Of a stretch of 64,000 nt of DNA, positions 36,721 through 46,744 are shown piece by piece; the stretch's first letter is position 1, and each line of letters opens with the position of its first letter. The translations under genes and the position numbers were made by a program. This stretch comes from Billgrantia antri. Lineage in GTDB: Bacteria > Pseudomonadota > Gammaproteobacteria > Pseudomonadales > Halomonadaceae. The stretch covers positions 558,001 to 622,000 of the forward strand of contig NZ_JAHYCA010000003.1 of the NCBI RefSeq assembly GCF_019430905.1. The letters are read 5' to 3'. The notes under the pieces were generated by a model that was not told the DNA's origin, searched no databases, and worked only from the letters and a program-made list of their open reading frames with translations.

Positions 36721-37476
36721 TCAGCGTGCGGCACATACCGGACAGTTCGGATCGCGCGGCACCTGGAAGTGACGCCACTGCCCGGAGAGGCCGTCAAAGG
36801 TGGAAAGCCCCCTGTGCGGCGTTCCGGCGCCGCTGAGCAGCTTGACCGCTTCCAGCGCCTGAAAACAGCCGATCAACCCCACCAACGGCGCCACCACCCC
36901 GCTTTCGGCACAGCGCAGCTCCTCGTCACCGCCCTCCCCCGGGGGATAGAGGCAGGCATAGCAGGGCGAAGCGGCATCGCGCGAATCGAACACCGCCAGT
37001 TGGCCGGAGAACCGGATCGCCGCCCCGGACACCAGCGGTACACCGGCGCGCTGACAGGCGGCATTGATGGCATAGCGGCTGGAGAAGCGGTCGGTACAGT
37101 CGAGTACCAGATCGACCTGGCGCACGGTGGCATCGAGCGCGGCCTCATCGAGATGCGCCTCGATCACGCGGATGTCGCACCCGGGGTTGAGCGCCGCGGC
37201 GGAATCACGGGCAGAGCGCGCCTTGTTGCGCCCCAGATCGTCCATGCCATGGGCGATCTGGCGCTGCAGGTTGGAGAGTTCCACCTCGTCGGCGTCGGCC
37301 AGGACCAAGTGACCCACACCGGCGGCGGCCAGGTAGAGCGCCACCGGCGAGCCCAGTCCGCCGGCACCCACCACCAGCACGCGCGAAGCCAGCAGGCGCT
37401 CCTGCCCGTCGATGTCGATCGCCTCCAGCATGATCTGCCGGCTGTAGCGCAGCAGCGCCTCGTCGTTCATGGCCAT
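36721..37476 (-). CDS. moeB: MoeB/ThiF family adenylyltransferase
   Basis: 251 aa E1-like enzyme that adenylates the C terminus of MoaD (molybdopterin synthase) or ThiS. The ATP-binding loop VLVVGAGGLGSPVALYLAAA, DADEVELSNLQRQI, and DLVLDCTDRFSSRYAINAAC are diagnostic. Two zinc CxxC pairs are seen: CYACLYP and, at the C terminus, CPVCAAR. The ATG at 37476 overlaps the lrp stop (TAATG); a second ATG at 37470 is also possible. Linkage to hemA-prfA-prmC is the common gammaproteobacterial order and supports MoeB over ThiF. Confidence 0.93.
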   Translation of the reverse strand: MAMNDEALLRYSRQIMLEAIDIDGQERLLASRVLVVGAGGLGSPVALYLAAAGVGHLVLADADEVELSNLQRQIAHGMDDLGRNKARSARDSAAALNPGCDIRVIEAHLDEAALDATVRQVDLVLDCTDRFSSRYAINAACQRAGVPLVSGAAIRFSGQLAVFDSRDAASPCYACLYPPGEGGDEELRCAESGVVAPLVGLIGCFQALEAVKLLSGAGTPHRGLSTFDGLSGQWRHFQVPRDPNCPVCAAR

Positions 37477-37976
37477 TATTTGCCTTCGAGTTCGTCGATG
37501 TCGGGGACGTAAAGCGAGAATTCCTCCTTGACCTCTTCCATCACCACGTAGCTCTTCGACTCCTTGACGCCGGGAAGGGTCAGCACCACGTCGCCGAGCA
37601 GCTGGCGATAGGCGGACATCTCGGGAATCCGGCACTTGAGAATGTAGTCGAACTGCCCCGAGACCAGATGACACTCCTGGATCTGTGGCAAGCGGGAGAC
37701 GGCACGGCGGAATTCGTCGAACACGGCCGGCGACTGCGTCTCGAGGCTGATCTCGACGAACACCAACAGATTGGCCTTGAGCGAACGAGGGTTGAGTATC
37801 GCCTTGTAGCCTTTGATGACACCGGACTTTTCGAGGCGCTTTACGCGCTCCAGGCAGGGTGTGGTGGAGAGTCCGACCTGGGCGGCCAGGTCGACGTAGG
37901 AGATACGGGCGTTGTCCTGCAGGCAGCGCAGGATCTTGAGATCGATACGATCGAGCGAGCGGGTCTTGGTTTTCAT
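37476..37976 (-). CDS. lrp: Lrp/AsnC family regulator (leucine-responsive regulatory protein)
   Basis: 166 aa. An N-terminal winged helix (LDRIDLKILRCLQDNARISY, VGLSTTPCLERVKRLEKSGV) is followed by the AsnC/RAM effector domain (VEISLETQSPAVFDEFRRAV, FDYILKCRIPEMSAYRQLL). Length and sequence are close to E. coli Lrp (164 aa). The start at 37976 (MKTKTRSLDR) lacks a good Shine-Dalgarno. It lies between prmC and moeB, overlapping moeB, an unusual place for lrp. A candidate Lrp box is 122 nt upstream. A global Lrp or a closely related feast/famine regulator are both possible. Confidence 0.92.
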   Translation of the reverse strand: MKTKTRSLDRIDLKILRCLQDNARISYVDLAAQVGLSTTPCLERVKRLEKSGVIKGYKAILNPRSLKANLLVFVEISLETQSPAVFDEFRRAVSRLPQIQECHLVSGQFDYILKCRIPEMSAYRQLLGDVVLTLPGVKESKSYVVMEEVKEEFSLYVPDIDELEGK

Positions 37977-38097
37977 TATGGTGTCGTGGAAAGCCGAATG
38001 AGAGTGAGTGAAGCGTCGCCATGTCAGCAAATCGACCTGAAAAAGCGCGGCATTCAGGCGTAGTGCTGGTGTTCGGTCGCACAAACATGCCGACATT

Positions 38098-38112
38098 TGG
38101 AATTATTTCCTG
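38098..38112 (-). promoter_or_regulatory. Candidate Lrp operator upstream of lrp
   Basis: Minus-strand CAGGAAATAATTCCA matches 12 of 15 positions of the E. coli Lrp consensus (YAGHAWATTWTDCTR) and contains the near-palindrome GGAAATAATTCC. It lies between the prmC stop and the lrp start, as expected for autoregulation. Confidence 0.5.
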
Positions 38113-38164
38113 AACAGATGTACCACAGCGACCACCACCCCTCCAATACGCCTCCTCAACGTTG

Positions 38165-39001
38165 CTACGGCTGCCGCCCGAACGTGACCCGCTCCTGTCC
38201 GCCCAGGTCCCGTCGGCTGGCTATCGCGACATAACCGTAGGCCTCCAGCAGGCGGCGAACGGCTGCCGCCTGGTCGTGCCCATGCTCCAGCACCAGCCAG
38301 CCCCCGGCCGACAGGTGGGCCATGCCACGCTCGGCGAGATGACGCAGGTCGGCCAGCCCGGCCTCCGCCGCGACCAGGGCGCTGCTGGGCTCGAAGCGCA
38401 CGTCGCCCTGTGCCAGGTGCGGATCCTTGGCGTCGATATAAGGCGGGTTGGCCGCGACAAGCGCGAAGCGCTCCTCCGCCAGGGCAGTGAACCAGTCACT
38501 GTGAAGGAAGCGCGCATTGGCGATGCCCAACCGACCCGCATTGGACTCGGCCAGCGCCACGGCCTCGGGCACCCGGTCGACGCCGAGCGCCTCCCAACCG
38601 GGCCGCTCGCTGGCGAAGGCCAGTGCGATGGCGCCGGTCCCGGTGCCCAGATCGAGCAGCCGACCCGACGGCTCAGACGCCAGTTCGAGCAGCACTTCCA
38701 CCAGGGTCTCGGTGTCGGGCCGGGGAATCAGGGTGTGCCGCGAGGTGGCCAGGGCCAGCCCCCAGAACTCGCGCACGCCGGTCAGGTAGGCCACCGGATG
38801 TCCCGCTGCGCGTGCCGCCACCAGGGCTTCGAAGCGAGCCCGCGCGTAGCTCGTCGCGGGCCGGTCGCCCCAGGTATAGAGCCAGGTACGCTCGACGCCC
38901 AATACATGACACAGCAACACTTCGGCATCGAGCCGCGGCGTGGGCGAGCCCGCCCCAGCCAACCGCTTGCTAGCCCACGCCACCAGGGCGTCGAGGCGCA
39001 T
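38165..39001 (-). CDS. prmC: Release factor glutamine methyltransferase PrmC
   Basis: 278 aa SAM-dependent enzyme that methylates the GGQ glutamine of RF1 and RF2. The SAM motif LLDLGTGTGAIALAFASERP and the catalytic NPPY (VAANPPYIDAKDPHLAQGDV) are present, preceded by an N-terminal helical domain (VLGVERTWLYTWGDR). The ATG shares one base with the prfA stop (TGATG), so enzyme and substrate are co-translated. Confidence 0.96.
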   Translation of the reverse strand: MRLDALVAWASKRLAGAGSPTPRLDAEVLLCHVLGVERTWLYTWGDRPATSYARARFEALVAARAAGHPVAYLTGVREFWGLALATSRHTLIPRPDTETLVEVLLELASEPSGRLLDLGTGTGAIALAFASERPGWEALGVDRVPEAVALAESNAGRLGIANARFLHSDWFTALAEERFALVAANPPYIDAKDPHLAQGDVRFEPSSALVAAEAGLADLRHLAERGMAHLSAGGWLVLEHGHDQAAAVRRLLEAYGYVAIASRRDLGGQERVTFGRQP

Positions 39002-40089
39002 CAGGCCTCCTGCTGCAGCGCCGCCAGCTGCTCGGCCTGGTGCTCTTGGATCAGCGGATCGAGGACTTCGTCGAGTTCGCCGGTCATCACCTCACCAAGC
39101 TTATAGAGCGTCAGGTTGATGCGGTGGTCGGTGAGCCGGCCCTGGGGGAAGTTGTAGGTGCGAATGCGCTCGCTGCGATCCCCCGACCCGACCAAACTGC
39201 GGCGCGTGTCGGCCCGCTCGCGCTGATGGCTCTCCACGGCGCTCTGCTTGAGGCGCGCGGCCAGCAACGACATGGCCTTGGCCCGGTTCTTGTGCTGGCT
39301 GCGCTCCTCCTGGCACTCGACCACCACCCCGCTCGGCAGGTGGGTGATGCGAATCGCCGAGTCGGTGGTGTTGACGTGCTGGCCGCCGGCACCGCTGGAG
39401 CGGAACGTATCCACCCGCAGGTCGGCGGGATTGATGGTGACATCGCCCACTTCATCGGCCTCCGGCATCACCGCTACGGTACAGGCCGAGGTATGGATGC
39501 GCCCCTGGGACTCCGTGGCAGGCACCCGCTGGACGCGGTGCGCGCCGGACTCGAACTTGAGCCGGGCATAGACCCCATCGCCCTTGACCCGCGAGATGAT
39601 CTCCTTGTAGCCGCCCTGCTCCCCATGACTGGCGCTGATCACCTCGACCTTCCAGCCCCGCTTCTCGGCATAGCGCGAGTACATGCGGAACAGGTCGCCG
39701 GCGAACAGTGCTGCTTCGTCGCCACCGGTACCGGCGCGAACCTCCAGAAAGACGTTGCGACCGTCATCGGGATCACGCGGCACCAGCAGCTGCTTGAGCC
39801 GTGCCTCAAGTGTCTCCAGCCGTTCCCGCCCCTCCTCCAGCTCCATCTGGGCCAGCTCGCGCATCTCGGCATCGCTGTCGTCGGCCAGCAACGCGGCGTC
39901 TTCCAGCTCGCGCTCGGTCGCCAGGTAATCGCGCCAGGCCTCGGCCAACGCCTCGAGTTCGGCATACTCACGGGAATAGTCGCGGAAGCGAGGCTGATCG
40001 CTGATCACCTCGGGCTCCGCCAGCAAGGCGGCGAGCTCCTCGAAGCGCTCGACGAAGCCATCGAGACGCTGGCGCAGGGTCGCTTTCAT
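39001..40089 (-). CDS. prfA: Peptide chain release factor 1
   Basis: 362 aa. RF1 reads UAA and UAG. The GGQ loop is [17 protein letters not shown] and the codon-recognition region holds the PAT-like tripeptide ([20 protein letters not shown]). N-terminal coiled coil and length are standard. It is 11 nt after hemA and overlaps prmC. Confidence 0.98.
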   Translation of the reverse strand: MKATLRQRLDGFVERFEELAALLAEPEVISDQPRFRDYSREYAELEALAEAWRDYLATERELEDAALLADDSDAEMRELAQMELEEGRERLETLEARLKQLLVPRDPDDGRNVFLEVRAGTGGDEAALFAGDLFRMYSRYAEKRGWKVEVISASHGEQGGYKEIISRVKGDGVYARLKFESGAHRVQRVPATESQGRIHTSACTVAVMPEADEVGDVTINPADLRVDTFRSSGAGGQHVNTTDSAIRITHLPSGVVVECQEERSQHKNRAKAMSLLAARLKQSAVESHQRERADTRRSLVGSGDRSERIRTYNFPQGRLTDHRINLTLYKLGEVMTGELDEVLDPLIQEHQAEQLAALQQEA

Positions 40090-40100
40090 GGCGTGTCCTG

Positions 40101-41366
40101 TCAGGGTTTCGTTGATGGGGAATTCAGCAGCAGCGCCTCGGCGGCGATGAGCAGATCACGTCGCTCGCCGCCGGATGCCTCACGCAGGGCTACCGTGGGC
40201 CGATGCAGCAGGCGATTGGTGAGCTGGTGCGCCAGCAGGCGTATCACCTCCTCAGGGTCCTCCCCGCGAGCCAGCTTTGCCAGCGCCTGACGCTCGGAAT
40301 ACTCGCGCAGCTCGGCCGCCTGGTCGCGATAGCGCCGGATCAGCTCTCCGCTGCTGCGGATGCGCCGTTCGTGCAGCCAGACGTGTACGCCATGCTCGAT
40401 CAGTGCTTCCGCCTGGTCGGCGGCCGCTTGACGGTGACGCCGATTCTCCTGGATCACCTCGTTGAGGTCATCGACGGTGTAGAGAAAAATGTCATCCAGA
40501 TCACCGACCTCGGGCTCGATGTCCCGCGGCACGGCGATGTCGACCATGAAGATCGGCCGGTGGCGGCGCTTCTTCAGCGCCCGCTCCGCCATGCCCTTAC
40601 CCAGAATCGGCAACGGTGCGGCGGTCGACGAAATGACGATGTCGGAACGCGCCAGGGCATCGGGTATCTCGTTGAGCGAGATCGCTTCGGCATTGAATTC
40701 GCCCGCCAGCACCTCGGCACGCTCACGCGTACGATTGGCGACGATCATGTCGCGCACGCCGGCCTCGCGAAGATGACGCGCCACCAGCTCGATGGTCTCG
40801 CCGGCACCGATCAGCAGTGCCCGCGAACGACCGAAGTCCTCGAAGATACGGCTTGCCAGGCTCACTGCGGCGTAGGCCACCGACACCGGGTTCTGGCCGA
40901 TGCCGGTGCGCGTACGCACCTGCTTGGCCACCGCAAAGGTGTGCTGGAACAGCAGCTCCAGCTCGCCGCCCAACCCGCTCGCCTGACGTGCCGACTGGTA
41001 GGCCTCCTTGAGCTGACCGAGTATCTGAGGCTCCCCCAGCACCATCGAATCCAGCCCCACTGCAACGCGCATCAAGTGACGCGCGGCATCGTTGTCGAGA
41101 TAGTGATAGGCGCAGGGTGTCAGCTCTTCGAGCGCCAACCCATGGAAGTGGCTCAACCAGTCGAGAATGGTACGCTCGCCGCTCGGTTCGGTAACGCAAT
41201 AGAGCTCCGTGCGGTTGCAGGTCGAGAGCACCGCCGCTTCGTGCACCTGGGGCAGGTGACGCAACTCGGCCAACGCCGACTCGAGCTGAGCCGGGGTGAA
41301 GGCGACCCGCTCGCGCACTGCGACCGTGGCCGTCCTGTGGTTGATTCCAAGGGCAAGAAGCGTCAT
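40101..41366 (-). CDS. hemA: Glutamyl-tRNA reductase
   Basis: 421 aa. NADPH-dependent reduction of Glu-tRNA(Glu) to glutamate-1-semialdehyde, first step of C5 haem synthesis. The catalytic Cys is in [13 protein letters not shown], followed by [20 protein letters not shown], the NADPH-binding [17 protein letters not shown] and the C-terminal dimerisation helices. First gene of hemA-prfA-prmC(-lrp-moeB), divergent from the TPR lipoprotein gene. Confidence 0.98.
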   Translation of the reverse strand: MTLLALGINHRTATVAVRERVAFTPAQLESALAELRHLPQVHEAAVLSTCNRTELYCVTEPSGERTILDWLSHFHGLALEELTPCAYHYLDNDAARHLMRVAVGLDSMVLGEPQILGQLKEAYQSARQASGLGGELELLFQHTFAVAKQVRTRTGIGQNPVSVAYAAVSLASRIFEDFGRSRALLIGAGETIELVARHLREAGVRDMIVANRTRERAEVLAGEFNAEAISLNEIPDALARSDIVISSTAAPLPILGKGMAERALKKRRHRPIFMVDIAVPRDIEPEVGDLDDIFLYTVDDLNEVIQENRRHRQAAADQAEALIEHGVHVWLHERRIRSSGELIRRYRDQAAELREYSERQALAKLARGEDPEEVIRLLAHQLTNRLLHRPTVALREASGGERRDLLIAAEALLLNSPSTKP

Positions 41367-41539
41367 GCGTTAAGCGTCTTCGGGTGATGTCGGCAACGGC
41401 ACCGTAAATGAAAAATCGTCTCTGCGGCGCTGCATTCTATCACAGCCTTCCGAACTCGGCGCCAGGCACACCGCCTCGGCAATTGACGCACGACAAGGGA
41501 ACGCATTCGTCGAGCCGCATCGTCGACGCAGCGATCCCT

Positions 41540-41567
41540 TTGCCCTTGGGCTGCTAGCCGGTATGCT
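41540..41567 (+). promoter_or_regulatory. Candidate sigma-70 promoter of the TPR-lolB-ispE run
   Basis: TTGCCC (41540-41545) and TATGCT (41562-41567) with 16-nt spacing lie 29 nt before the ATG at 41597. Both boxes match at four of six positions, so confidence is moderate. Confidence 0.42.
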
Positions 41568-41596
41568 GGCAACTCGGGACACCGGATGAGATACGC

Positions 41597-43351
41597 ATGC
41601 CCTCGACGCTGATACGCTCCTCACGCCATGGACTGGCAATGCTTGGCCTGACCGCCCTGCTGGGCGGATGTCAAAGCCTGACCTCCTCTCCTTCAGCCAT
41701 GTCTCAAGAAGACCCCATGGCATCGGCGCCCCCCATCGAGCACGGACTGGACGCGGAGGGGCTGGCGACGCTGCTGACGGCCGAATTCGCGGGACAGCGC
41801 GGTGACTATCGCCGCGCCACGCTGGGCTACCTGGCCATGGCCGAACGCTACAAAGCCACGCCGTTGGCGGAGCGCGGTACCCTGGCGGCACGCTTCAGCA
41901 ACGATATTCTGCTGCTCGAACAGGCCGTTGGCACCTGGCACGAGCTCGACCCGAGCGCGGAAGCACCGCTGCGCCTGCTCGCCAGCCTGGCCTTGCAGCG
42001 TGGCGACTGGGCTCAGGCGCTCGAACGACGCCTGGCACTGGCCGAGCAGGGTCAGCATGCCGAGCTGGCCCTCTTCGCCGAACTGGCGCTGGAATCCGGC
42101 ACGGACCTGCTCCCGCTTCGCGAACGGCTGGGAGAGTATCTCGACCGCAACGAAGCCGGCACTCACCCCCACTATCACGATGCCGTGCTGGCCATGGCAA
42201 CGCTCGAAGCGGCCACGGGCCAGCGTCAGCAGGCCGAGCGGCGCCTGACTCGGCTCGAGCGCAATCACTCGGAGCTGCCTGCCCTGTGGCTGACGCGCGC
42301 CCAGCTGGCGCTGGAAGCCGACAATGCGCATCAGGCCCGTGAAGCCGCACGCCGCGGTCTCGCGATCTCCCCGGGAGATCCGCGCTTCCTGCTGCTGCTG
42401 GCCCAGGCCGAGCTGATGCTGGGCAACGTGGCCGCCGCCGAACGACACACCTCCACCCTGATGGACGAGCACGTCGGCAACCAGGAGCTGCACATCTCGC
42501 TGGCCCGTCTCTATCTGGAAGGCGGCCACCTGGATGCAGCCCGACGCCTGCTGCTGCCGCTGGTCAGCAGCGACGACCCACCACCTGCGGCTTTTTATCT
42601 GATGGGCACCATTGCCGAGGAGGAGGGCGAGCTGGACAACGCCCTGCTCTATTATCGCCAGGTCGCTCCCGGCAGCGATTTTCTGCGCGCCCGCTCGCGC
42701 GCCGCTCAGATGCTGATCGAAGACGACCGCTTGCTCGACGCCCGCGCCTTCCTGCGCATCGAGCGCCTGCGCCATGAATCGCACTTCAGCGAACTGGTGG
42801 CTCTCGAGGTGGAGCTGCTCGACGAGGCCGGGCGCCAGGGTGATGCCGACGCCCTGCTCGACCGCGAACTCTCGCGCACCCCCAATGACGAGGCACTGCT
42901 GTATCTGCGTGCGATGCGCACCTGGGAGCGTGGCGACCTCGAAGGGATGGAGCGTGACCTGGGCCGTATCATCGAAGCCAACCCGGAGAACGCCTCGGCC
43001 TTGAACGCGCTGGGCTACACCCTGGCCGACATCAACGACACCGAGCGCCTGGAGGAAGCCCGCGAGCTCCTCGAACGCGCCTATGCACTCGAGCCCGGCA
43101 GTCCGGCGATCATGGACAGCCTGGGCTGGGTCTACTATCGACTGGGCGATCCCGAGCAGGCGCTGGGGTGGCTGGAACGCGCCTACGCCAGCATGCCCGA
43201 CCAGGAGATCGCCGCCCATCTGGCCGAGGTGCTGTGGGTTCTCGACCGTCGGGACGAGGCGCGGCGCGTCGTGGAACAAGCGCTACGTCGACACGACGAG
43301 CACCCACGCATCGACGATCTCCTCGAACGCATTCCCGAACTGGCGCCCTGA
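41597..43351 (+). CDS. TPR-repeat outer-membrane lipoprotein
   Basis: 584 aa. A lipoprotein signal ends in LTALLGGCQSL, with the lipobox Cys near residue 25. The remainder is helical and rich in tetratricopeptide units, clearest in the C-terminal third: NASALNALGYTLADINDTER, SPAIMDSLGWVYYRLGDPEQ, ALGWLERAYASMPD. Homologues of this size stand immediately before lolB in pseudomonads. It probably assists envelope assembly, but no precise function is established to my knowledge. It lies 26 nt before lolB. Confidence 0.9.
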   Translation: MPSTLIRSSRHGLAMLGLTALLGGCQSLTSSPSAMSQEDPMASAPPIEHGLDAEGLATLLTAEFAGQRGDYRRATLGYLAMAERYKATPLAERGTLAARFSNDILLLEQAVGTWHELDPSAEAPLRLLASLALQRGDWAQALERRLALAEQGQHAELALFAELALESGTDLLPLRERLGEYLDRNEAGTHPHYHDAVLAMATLEAATGQRQQAERRLTRLERNHSELPALWLTRAQLALEADNAHQAREAARRGLAISPGDPRFLLLLAQAELMLGNVAAAERHTSTLMDEHVGNQELHISLARLYLEGGHLDAARRLLLPLVSSDDPPPAAFYLMGTIAEEEGELDNALLYYRQVAPGSDFLRARSRAAQMLIEDDRLLDARAFLRIERLRHESHFSELVALEVELLDEAGRQGDADALLDRELSRTPNDEALLYLRAMRTWERGDLEGMERDLGRIIEANPENASALNALGYTLADINDTERLEEARELLERAYALEPGSPAIMDSLGWVYYRLGDPEQALGWLERAYASMPDQEIAAHLAEVLWVLDRRDEARRVVEQALRRHDEHPRIDDLLERIPELAP

Positions 43352-43377
43352 CCATCCACTGTCAACGAGACGATGCC

Positions 43378-43998
43378 ATGAGACGCTCCTTTTTCGAGAT
43401 ACGCTGGTTTATCGTGAGCCTCGCTCTTGTGCTGCTGGCCGGCTGCGCTGCGCCGGGCAAGGCACCGGAAGGCGAACGCGCGAGCAATCAGTGGCAGGCG
43501 CAGCAAGAGCGGCTGGAAGCCCTGGACACCTGGACGCTGATTGGCAAAGCCGGATTGCGCACGCCTCAGGAAACGACCAGCGCCAACCTCGACTGGAGCC
43601 AGCACCCTCATTATTACCGCATGCTGATCAGCGGCCCCTTCGGCAGCGGCCGCAACCTGCTCGAGGGTCGCGAGGGCCGCTTCACCCTGACCAACGCCGA
43701 GGGGCGTTTCGAAGCCCCGACTCCCGAAGCCCTGATGCGGCAGCAGCTGGGCTGGTCACTGCCGGTCAGCGCCCTGGCCGACTGGATTCGCGGGCTGCCC
43801 GCCGATCACAGCGGCTATCAATTGGCTGAGGACGCACGCGGCTTCCCCCTGCGACTCGAACAGGATGGCTGGCAGATCGTCTATCGCGACTGGACCCAGG
43901 TAGAGTCGCTGTGGCTGCCACGCCGAATGGTCATGGAATACGACGATCTTCAAGTGACGCTGGTGGTCACCGAGTGGCGTCCGAGCATCGACGAATGA
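43378..43998 (+). CDS. lolB: Outer-membrane lipoprotein receptor LolB
   Basis: 206 aa. LolB accepts lipoproteins from periplasmic LolA and inserts them into the outer membrane; it is itself a lipoprotein. The lipobox is VLLAGCAAP near residue 22. The mature part has WTLIGKAGLRTPQETTSANL, YYRMLISGPFGSGRNLLEG, and LPRRMVMEYDDLQVTLVV, fitting the beta-barrel family. The start is at 43378, 26 nt after the TPR gene; ispE follows 4 nt later. The lolB-ispE-prs order is widespread. Confidence 0.94.
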   Translation: MRRSFFEIRWFIVSLALVLLAGCAAPGKAPEGERASNQWQAQQERLEALDTWTLIGKAGLRTPQETTSANLDWSQHPHYYRMLISGPFGSGRNLLEGREGRFTLTNAEGRFEAPTPEALMRQQLGWSLPVSALADWIRGLPADHSGYQLAEDARGFPLRLEQDGWQIVYRDWTQVESLWLPRRMVMEYDDLQVTLVVTEWRPSIDE

Positions 43999-44002
43999 AG
44001 CG

Positions 44003-44851
44003 ATGACCGAACTCCAATTGCCGGCGCCGGCCAAGCTCAACCGCATGCTGCACATTACCGGCCGCCGGGCCGACGGCTATCACGAGCTGCAGACGCTGTT
44101 CCAGTTCCTCGAGCATGGCGACGAGCTGTGTCTTCGGCTGAGGAAGGATGGCGAGATCCGCCTGACGCCCGGCCTGCCGGGCGTATCCGACGGCGACAAC
44201 CTGATCGTGCGGGCAGCTCGGCTGCTGCAGGCGGAGAGCGGCTGCCCCCTGGGGGCCGATATCCACCTGACCAAGCGCCTGCCCATGGGCGGCGGTCTCG
44301 GTGGCGGCAGCAGCGACGCCGCCACCACGCTGCTCGGCCTCGACCGGCTATGGCAGCTCGGCCTAACGCACGACCGGCTGGCCGCGCTCGGGCTGCGACT
44401 CGGCGCCGACGTCCCGGTGTTCGTACGCGGCCATGCCGCCTGGGCCGAAGGCGTAGGCGAGCGACTCACGCCGGTCACGCTTGATACCCCATGGTTCCTG
44501 GTCGTGCATCCCGGTATCGAGGTCGCCACCGCCGCGGTGTTCGGGGCCGCGCAATTGACACGTAACACCGCCCCGATTACCATGGCGCGCGCACTGCAGG
44601 GGGGAGCGCCCAGCTGGCACAACGACTGCGAACCGACGGTCCGGTCACTCTATCCGCAGGTCGCCGAAGCCCTCGACTGGCTTGGCAGCCGGGCACCCGC
44701 CATGCTGACGGGAACCGGTGCCTGCATCTTCGCTCGGCTGAACACGGAAGCCGCGGCGAGGCGTCTATTGGCCGACCTGCCGGAGCGCTATACTGCTTTC
44801 ACTGCTCGCGGCCTGAACCTCTCCCCGCTACATGCTGCTCTAGGTGACTGA
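44003..44851 (+). CDS. ispE: 4-diphosphocytidyl-2-C-methyl-D-erythritol kinase
   Basis: 282 aa GHMP kinase of the MEP isoprenoid pathway. It begins with LPAPAKLNRMLHITGRRADG and YHELQTLFQFL; the ATP loop is LPMGGGLGGGSSDAATTLLG and the third GHMP motif MLTGTGACIFA. It starts 4 nt after the lolB stop. The 100 nt to prs hold no tRNA gene, unlike some relatives. Confidence 0.97.
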   Translation: MTELQLPAPAKLNRMLHITGRRADGYHELQTLFQFLEHGDELCLRLRKDGEIRLTPGLPGVSDGDNLIVRAARLLQAESGCPLGADIHLTKRLPMGGGLGGGSSDAATTLLGLDRLWQLGLTHDRLAALGLRLGADVPVFVRGHAAWAEGVGERLTPVTLDTPWFLVVHPGIEVATAAVFGAAQLTRNTAPITMARALQGGAPSWHNDCEPTVRSLYPQVAEALDWLGSRAPAMLTGTGACIFARLNTEAAARRLLADLPERYTAFTARGLNLSPLHAALGD

Positions 44852-44953
44852 ACATGATGCCGGCGTGCGTCCGCCCCCAAAGCGCTACGGCGTCGCGCAC
44901 GGCAACCTGGTTCATCGCTACAGGGCTCCCCAACACTGCATAGGTGGATGCGC

Positions 44954-45895
44954 GTGTCAAAATTGATGGTTTTTGCCGGGAATGCCAACCCCGAACTCGC
45001 CCAGAAGATCGCCGAGAGTCTCGACACTCGGATGGGCAATGCCACGGTCGGGCAGTTCAGCGATGGCGAGATCGCGGTCGAGATCAACGAGAACGTTCGC
45101 GGCAAGGACGTCTTCATTCTGCAGTCCACCTGCGCACCGACCAACGACAACCTGATGGAGCTGATCCTGATGGTGGACGCGCTGCGGCGCGCCTCGGCCA
45201 CCCGTATCACTGCCGTGGTGCCGTACTTCGGCTACGCCCGGCAGGACCGCCGGGTACGCTCCGCCCGGGTGCCGATCTCGGCCAAGGTGGTAGCCGACAT
45301 GATGGTCAAGGCCGGCGTCGACCGGGTGATGACCATGGACCTGCACGCCGACCAGATCCAGGGCTTCTTCGACGTGCCGGTGGACAACGTCTACGGTTCG
45401 CCGATCCTGCTCGACGACATCGAGCGCCAGAACTATGACGATTTGGTCGTGGTATCGCCCGACGTAGGCGGCGTGGTGCGGGCCCGCGCTATCGCCAAGC
45501 AGCTCAACGCCGACCTCGCCATCATCGACAAGCGCCGCCCCCAGGCCAACCAGGCTCAGGTGATGCACATCATCGGCGAGATCGAGAACCGCACCTGCGT
45601 GGTGGTGGACGACATGATCGATACCGCCGGCACCCTGTGCAAGGCCGGCGACGCACTGAAGGATCACGGTGCACGCCGCGTGGTGGCCTACGCCACCCAC
45701 CCGATCCTGTCGGGCCCGGCGGTCGAGAACATCACCGGCTCGGTGCTCGATGAAGTGGTGGTAACCGATACCATACCGCTGTCCGACGTCGCTCGTCGCA
45801 GCGGCAAGATACGTCAGCTCAGCGTGGCAGGGCTGATCGCCGAGGCGATCCGTCGTGTCAGCAACGAGGAATCCGTCAGCGCCATGTTCCACTGA
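44954..45895 (+). CDS. prs: Ribose-phosphate pyrophosphokinase
   Basis: 313 aa. Makes PRPP from ribose 5-phosphate and ATP. It shows [20 protein letters not shown], the flexible-loop [16 protein letters not shown], and the PRPP loop [21 protein letters not shown] choose the GTG at 44954 because AGGTGG lies 6 nt upstream; the ATG at 44948 abuts that AGGTGG directly and is a less likely start. Mature sequence VSKLMVF agrees with MSKLMVF of relatives. Confidence 0.96.
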   Translation: MSKLMVFAGNANPELAQKIAESLDTRMGNATVGQFSDGEIAVEINENVRGKDVFILQSTCAPTNDNLMELILMVDALRRASATRITAVVPYFGYARQDRRVRSARVPISAKVVADMMVKAGVDRVMTMDLHADQIQGFFDVPVDNVYGSPILLDDIERQNYDDLVVVSPDVGGVVRARAIAKQLNADLAIIDKRRPQANQAQVMHIIGEIENRTCVVVDDMIDTAGTLCKAGDALKDHGARRVVAYATHPILSGPAVENITGSVLDEVVVTDTIPLSDVARRSGKIRQLSVAGLIAEAIRRVSNEESVSAMFH

Positions 45896-46015
45896 GGCTC
45901 TCAACGATTCTCAGCAAGAACGTGGCGCCGGAGTAGCGCCCCCCGGGGCTTTCGGGAACGTCGCGATCAGGTCGCGGGTCGCACGTCTCCCTTACCTTCA
46001 GCAAGAGGCAATACC

Positions 46016-46660
46016 ATGTCCGATTTCACACTGAATGCCAGCGTTCGTAACGACCTGGGGAAAGGTGCGAGCCGCCGCCTGCGTCGTGCGAACCTCGAAG
46101 TGCCGGCCATCGTCTACGGTGGCGAGCAGGCTCCCCAGCCGATCTCCGTCGAGAAGGCCGCGTTCTACAAGGCCATCGAGGACGAGTCCTTCTTCTCCTC
46201 GGTGCTCAATCTGGTCATCGACGGCAAGAAGGAGCAGGTCGTCGTGCGTGACCTGCAGCGCCACCCGTACAAGCCGCTGATCACCCATGCCGATTTCCTG
46301 CGCGTGGACGCCACGCACGAGATCACCATCAACGTGCCGCTGCACGTGCTGGGCGAGGAGAAGTCCAAGGGCATCAAGGATCAGGGCGGTGAGCTGCACG
46401 TCCTCTCCAACGAGGTGCAGATCAGCTGCCTGCCGAAGGACCTGCCGGACTTCCTCGAAGTCGATATCAGCGATGTCGAAATGGGCACCACCCTGCACCT
46501 CTCCGACCTCAAGCTGCCGGCCGGTGTCACGCTGGTCGAGCTGACTCACGGCGCCGACCACGACAACGCCGTGCTGAGCATCACCAAGCCGAAGGGCCGC
46601 AGTGAGGCCGCCGAAGGCGAGAGTGAAGGCGAGGAAGGCGAAGAAGGCAACGCCGAGTAA
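46016..46660 (+). CDS. rplY: 50S ribosomal protein L25 (Ctc form)
   Basis: 214 aa. The N-terminal L25 domain ([32 protein letters not shown]) binds 5S rRNA. The C-terminal TL5/CTC beta domain ([32 protein letters not shown]) makes it the long form rather than the 94-aa E. coli type. The tail is very acidic (about 20 residues of Glu, Gly and Ala), a trait common in halophiles. A hairpin terminator follows before pth. Confidence 0.96.
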   Translation: MSDFTLNASVRNDLGKGASRRLRRANLEVPAIVYGGEQAPQPISVEKAAFYKAIEDESFFSSVLNLVIDGKKEQVVVRDLQRHPYKPLITHADFLRVDATHEITINVPLHVLGEEKSKGIKDQGGELHVLSNEVQISCLPKDLPDFLEVDISDVEMGTTLHLSDLKLPAGVTLVELTHGADHDNAVLSITKPKGRSEAAEGESEGEEGEEGNAE

Positions 46661-46672
46661 GCGCTGCCACCG

Positions 46673-46700
46673 GGGCCGCCTTCGGGCGGCCCTCTTCCCC
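46673..46700 (+). terminator. UUCG hairpin between rplY and pth
   Basis: Perfect 8-bp stem GGGCCGCC/GGCGGCCC closed by a TTCG tetraloop, followed by TCTTCCCC. It is 12 nt past the rplY stop. The tail is only partly T-rich, so it may terminate in part and let pth be read through. Confidence 0.65.
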
Positions 46701-46744
46701 ATCCGATCAAGCGCTACGGCGCTTGTTTTTGTTTGGAGGCCCAT

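Noticed and set aside
36527..36778. Small minus-strand frame of 83 codons in the AT-rich region
   Set aside because: It overlaps the end of moeB, has no Shine-Dalgarno or recognisable motif, and covers a region better explained as promoter DNA.
37477..38088. Upstream extension of moeB through lrp
   Set aside because: This frame overlaps the coding frame of lrp and gives Arg/Pro-rich residues; moeB begins at the TAATG junction.
43168..43377. Extension of lolB upstream of 43378
   Set aside because: It would overlap the TPR gene in another frame; the lipoprotein signal starts exactly at the ATG at 43378.
44852..44953. tRNA gene between ispE and prs, as in some gammaproteobacteria
   Set aside because: No cloverleaf or anticodon arm can be formed from this 102-nt stretch.
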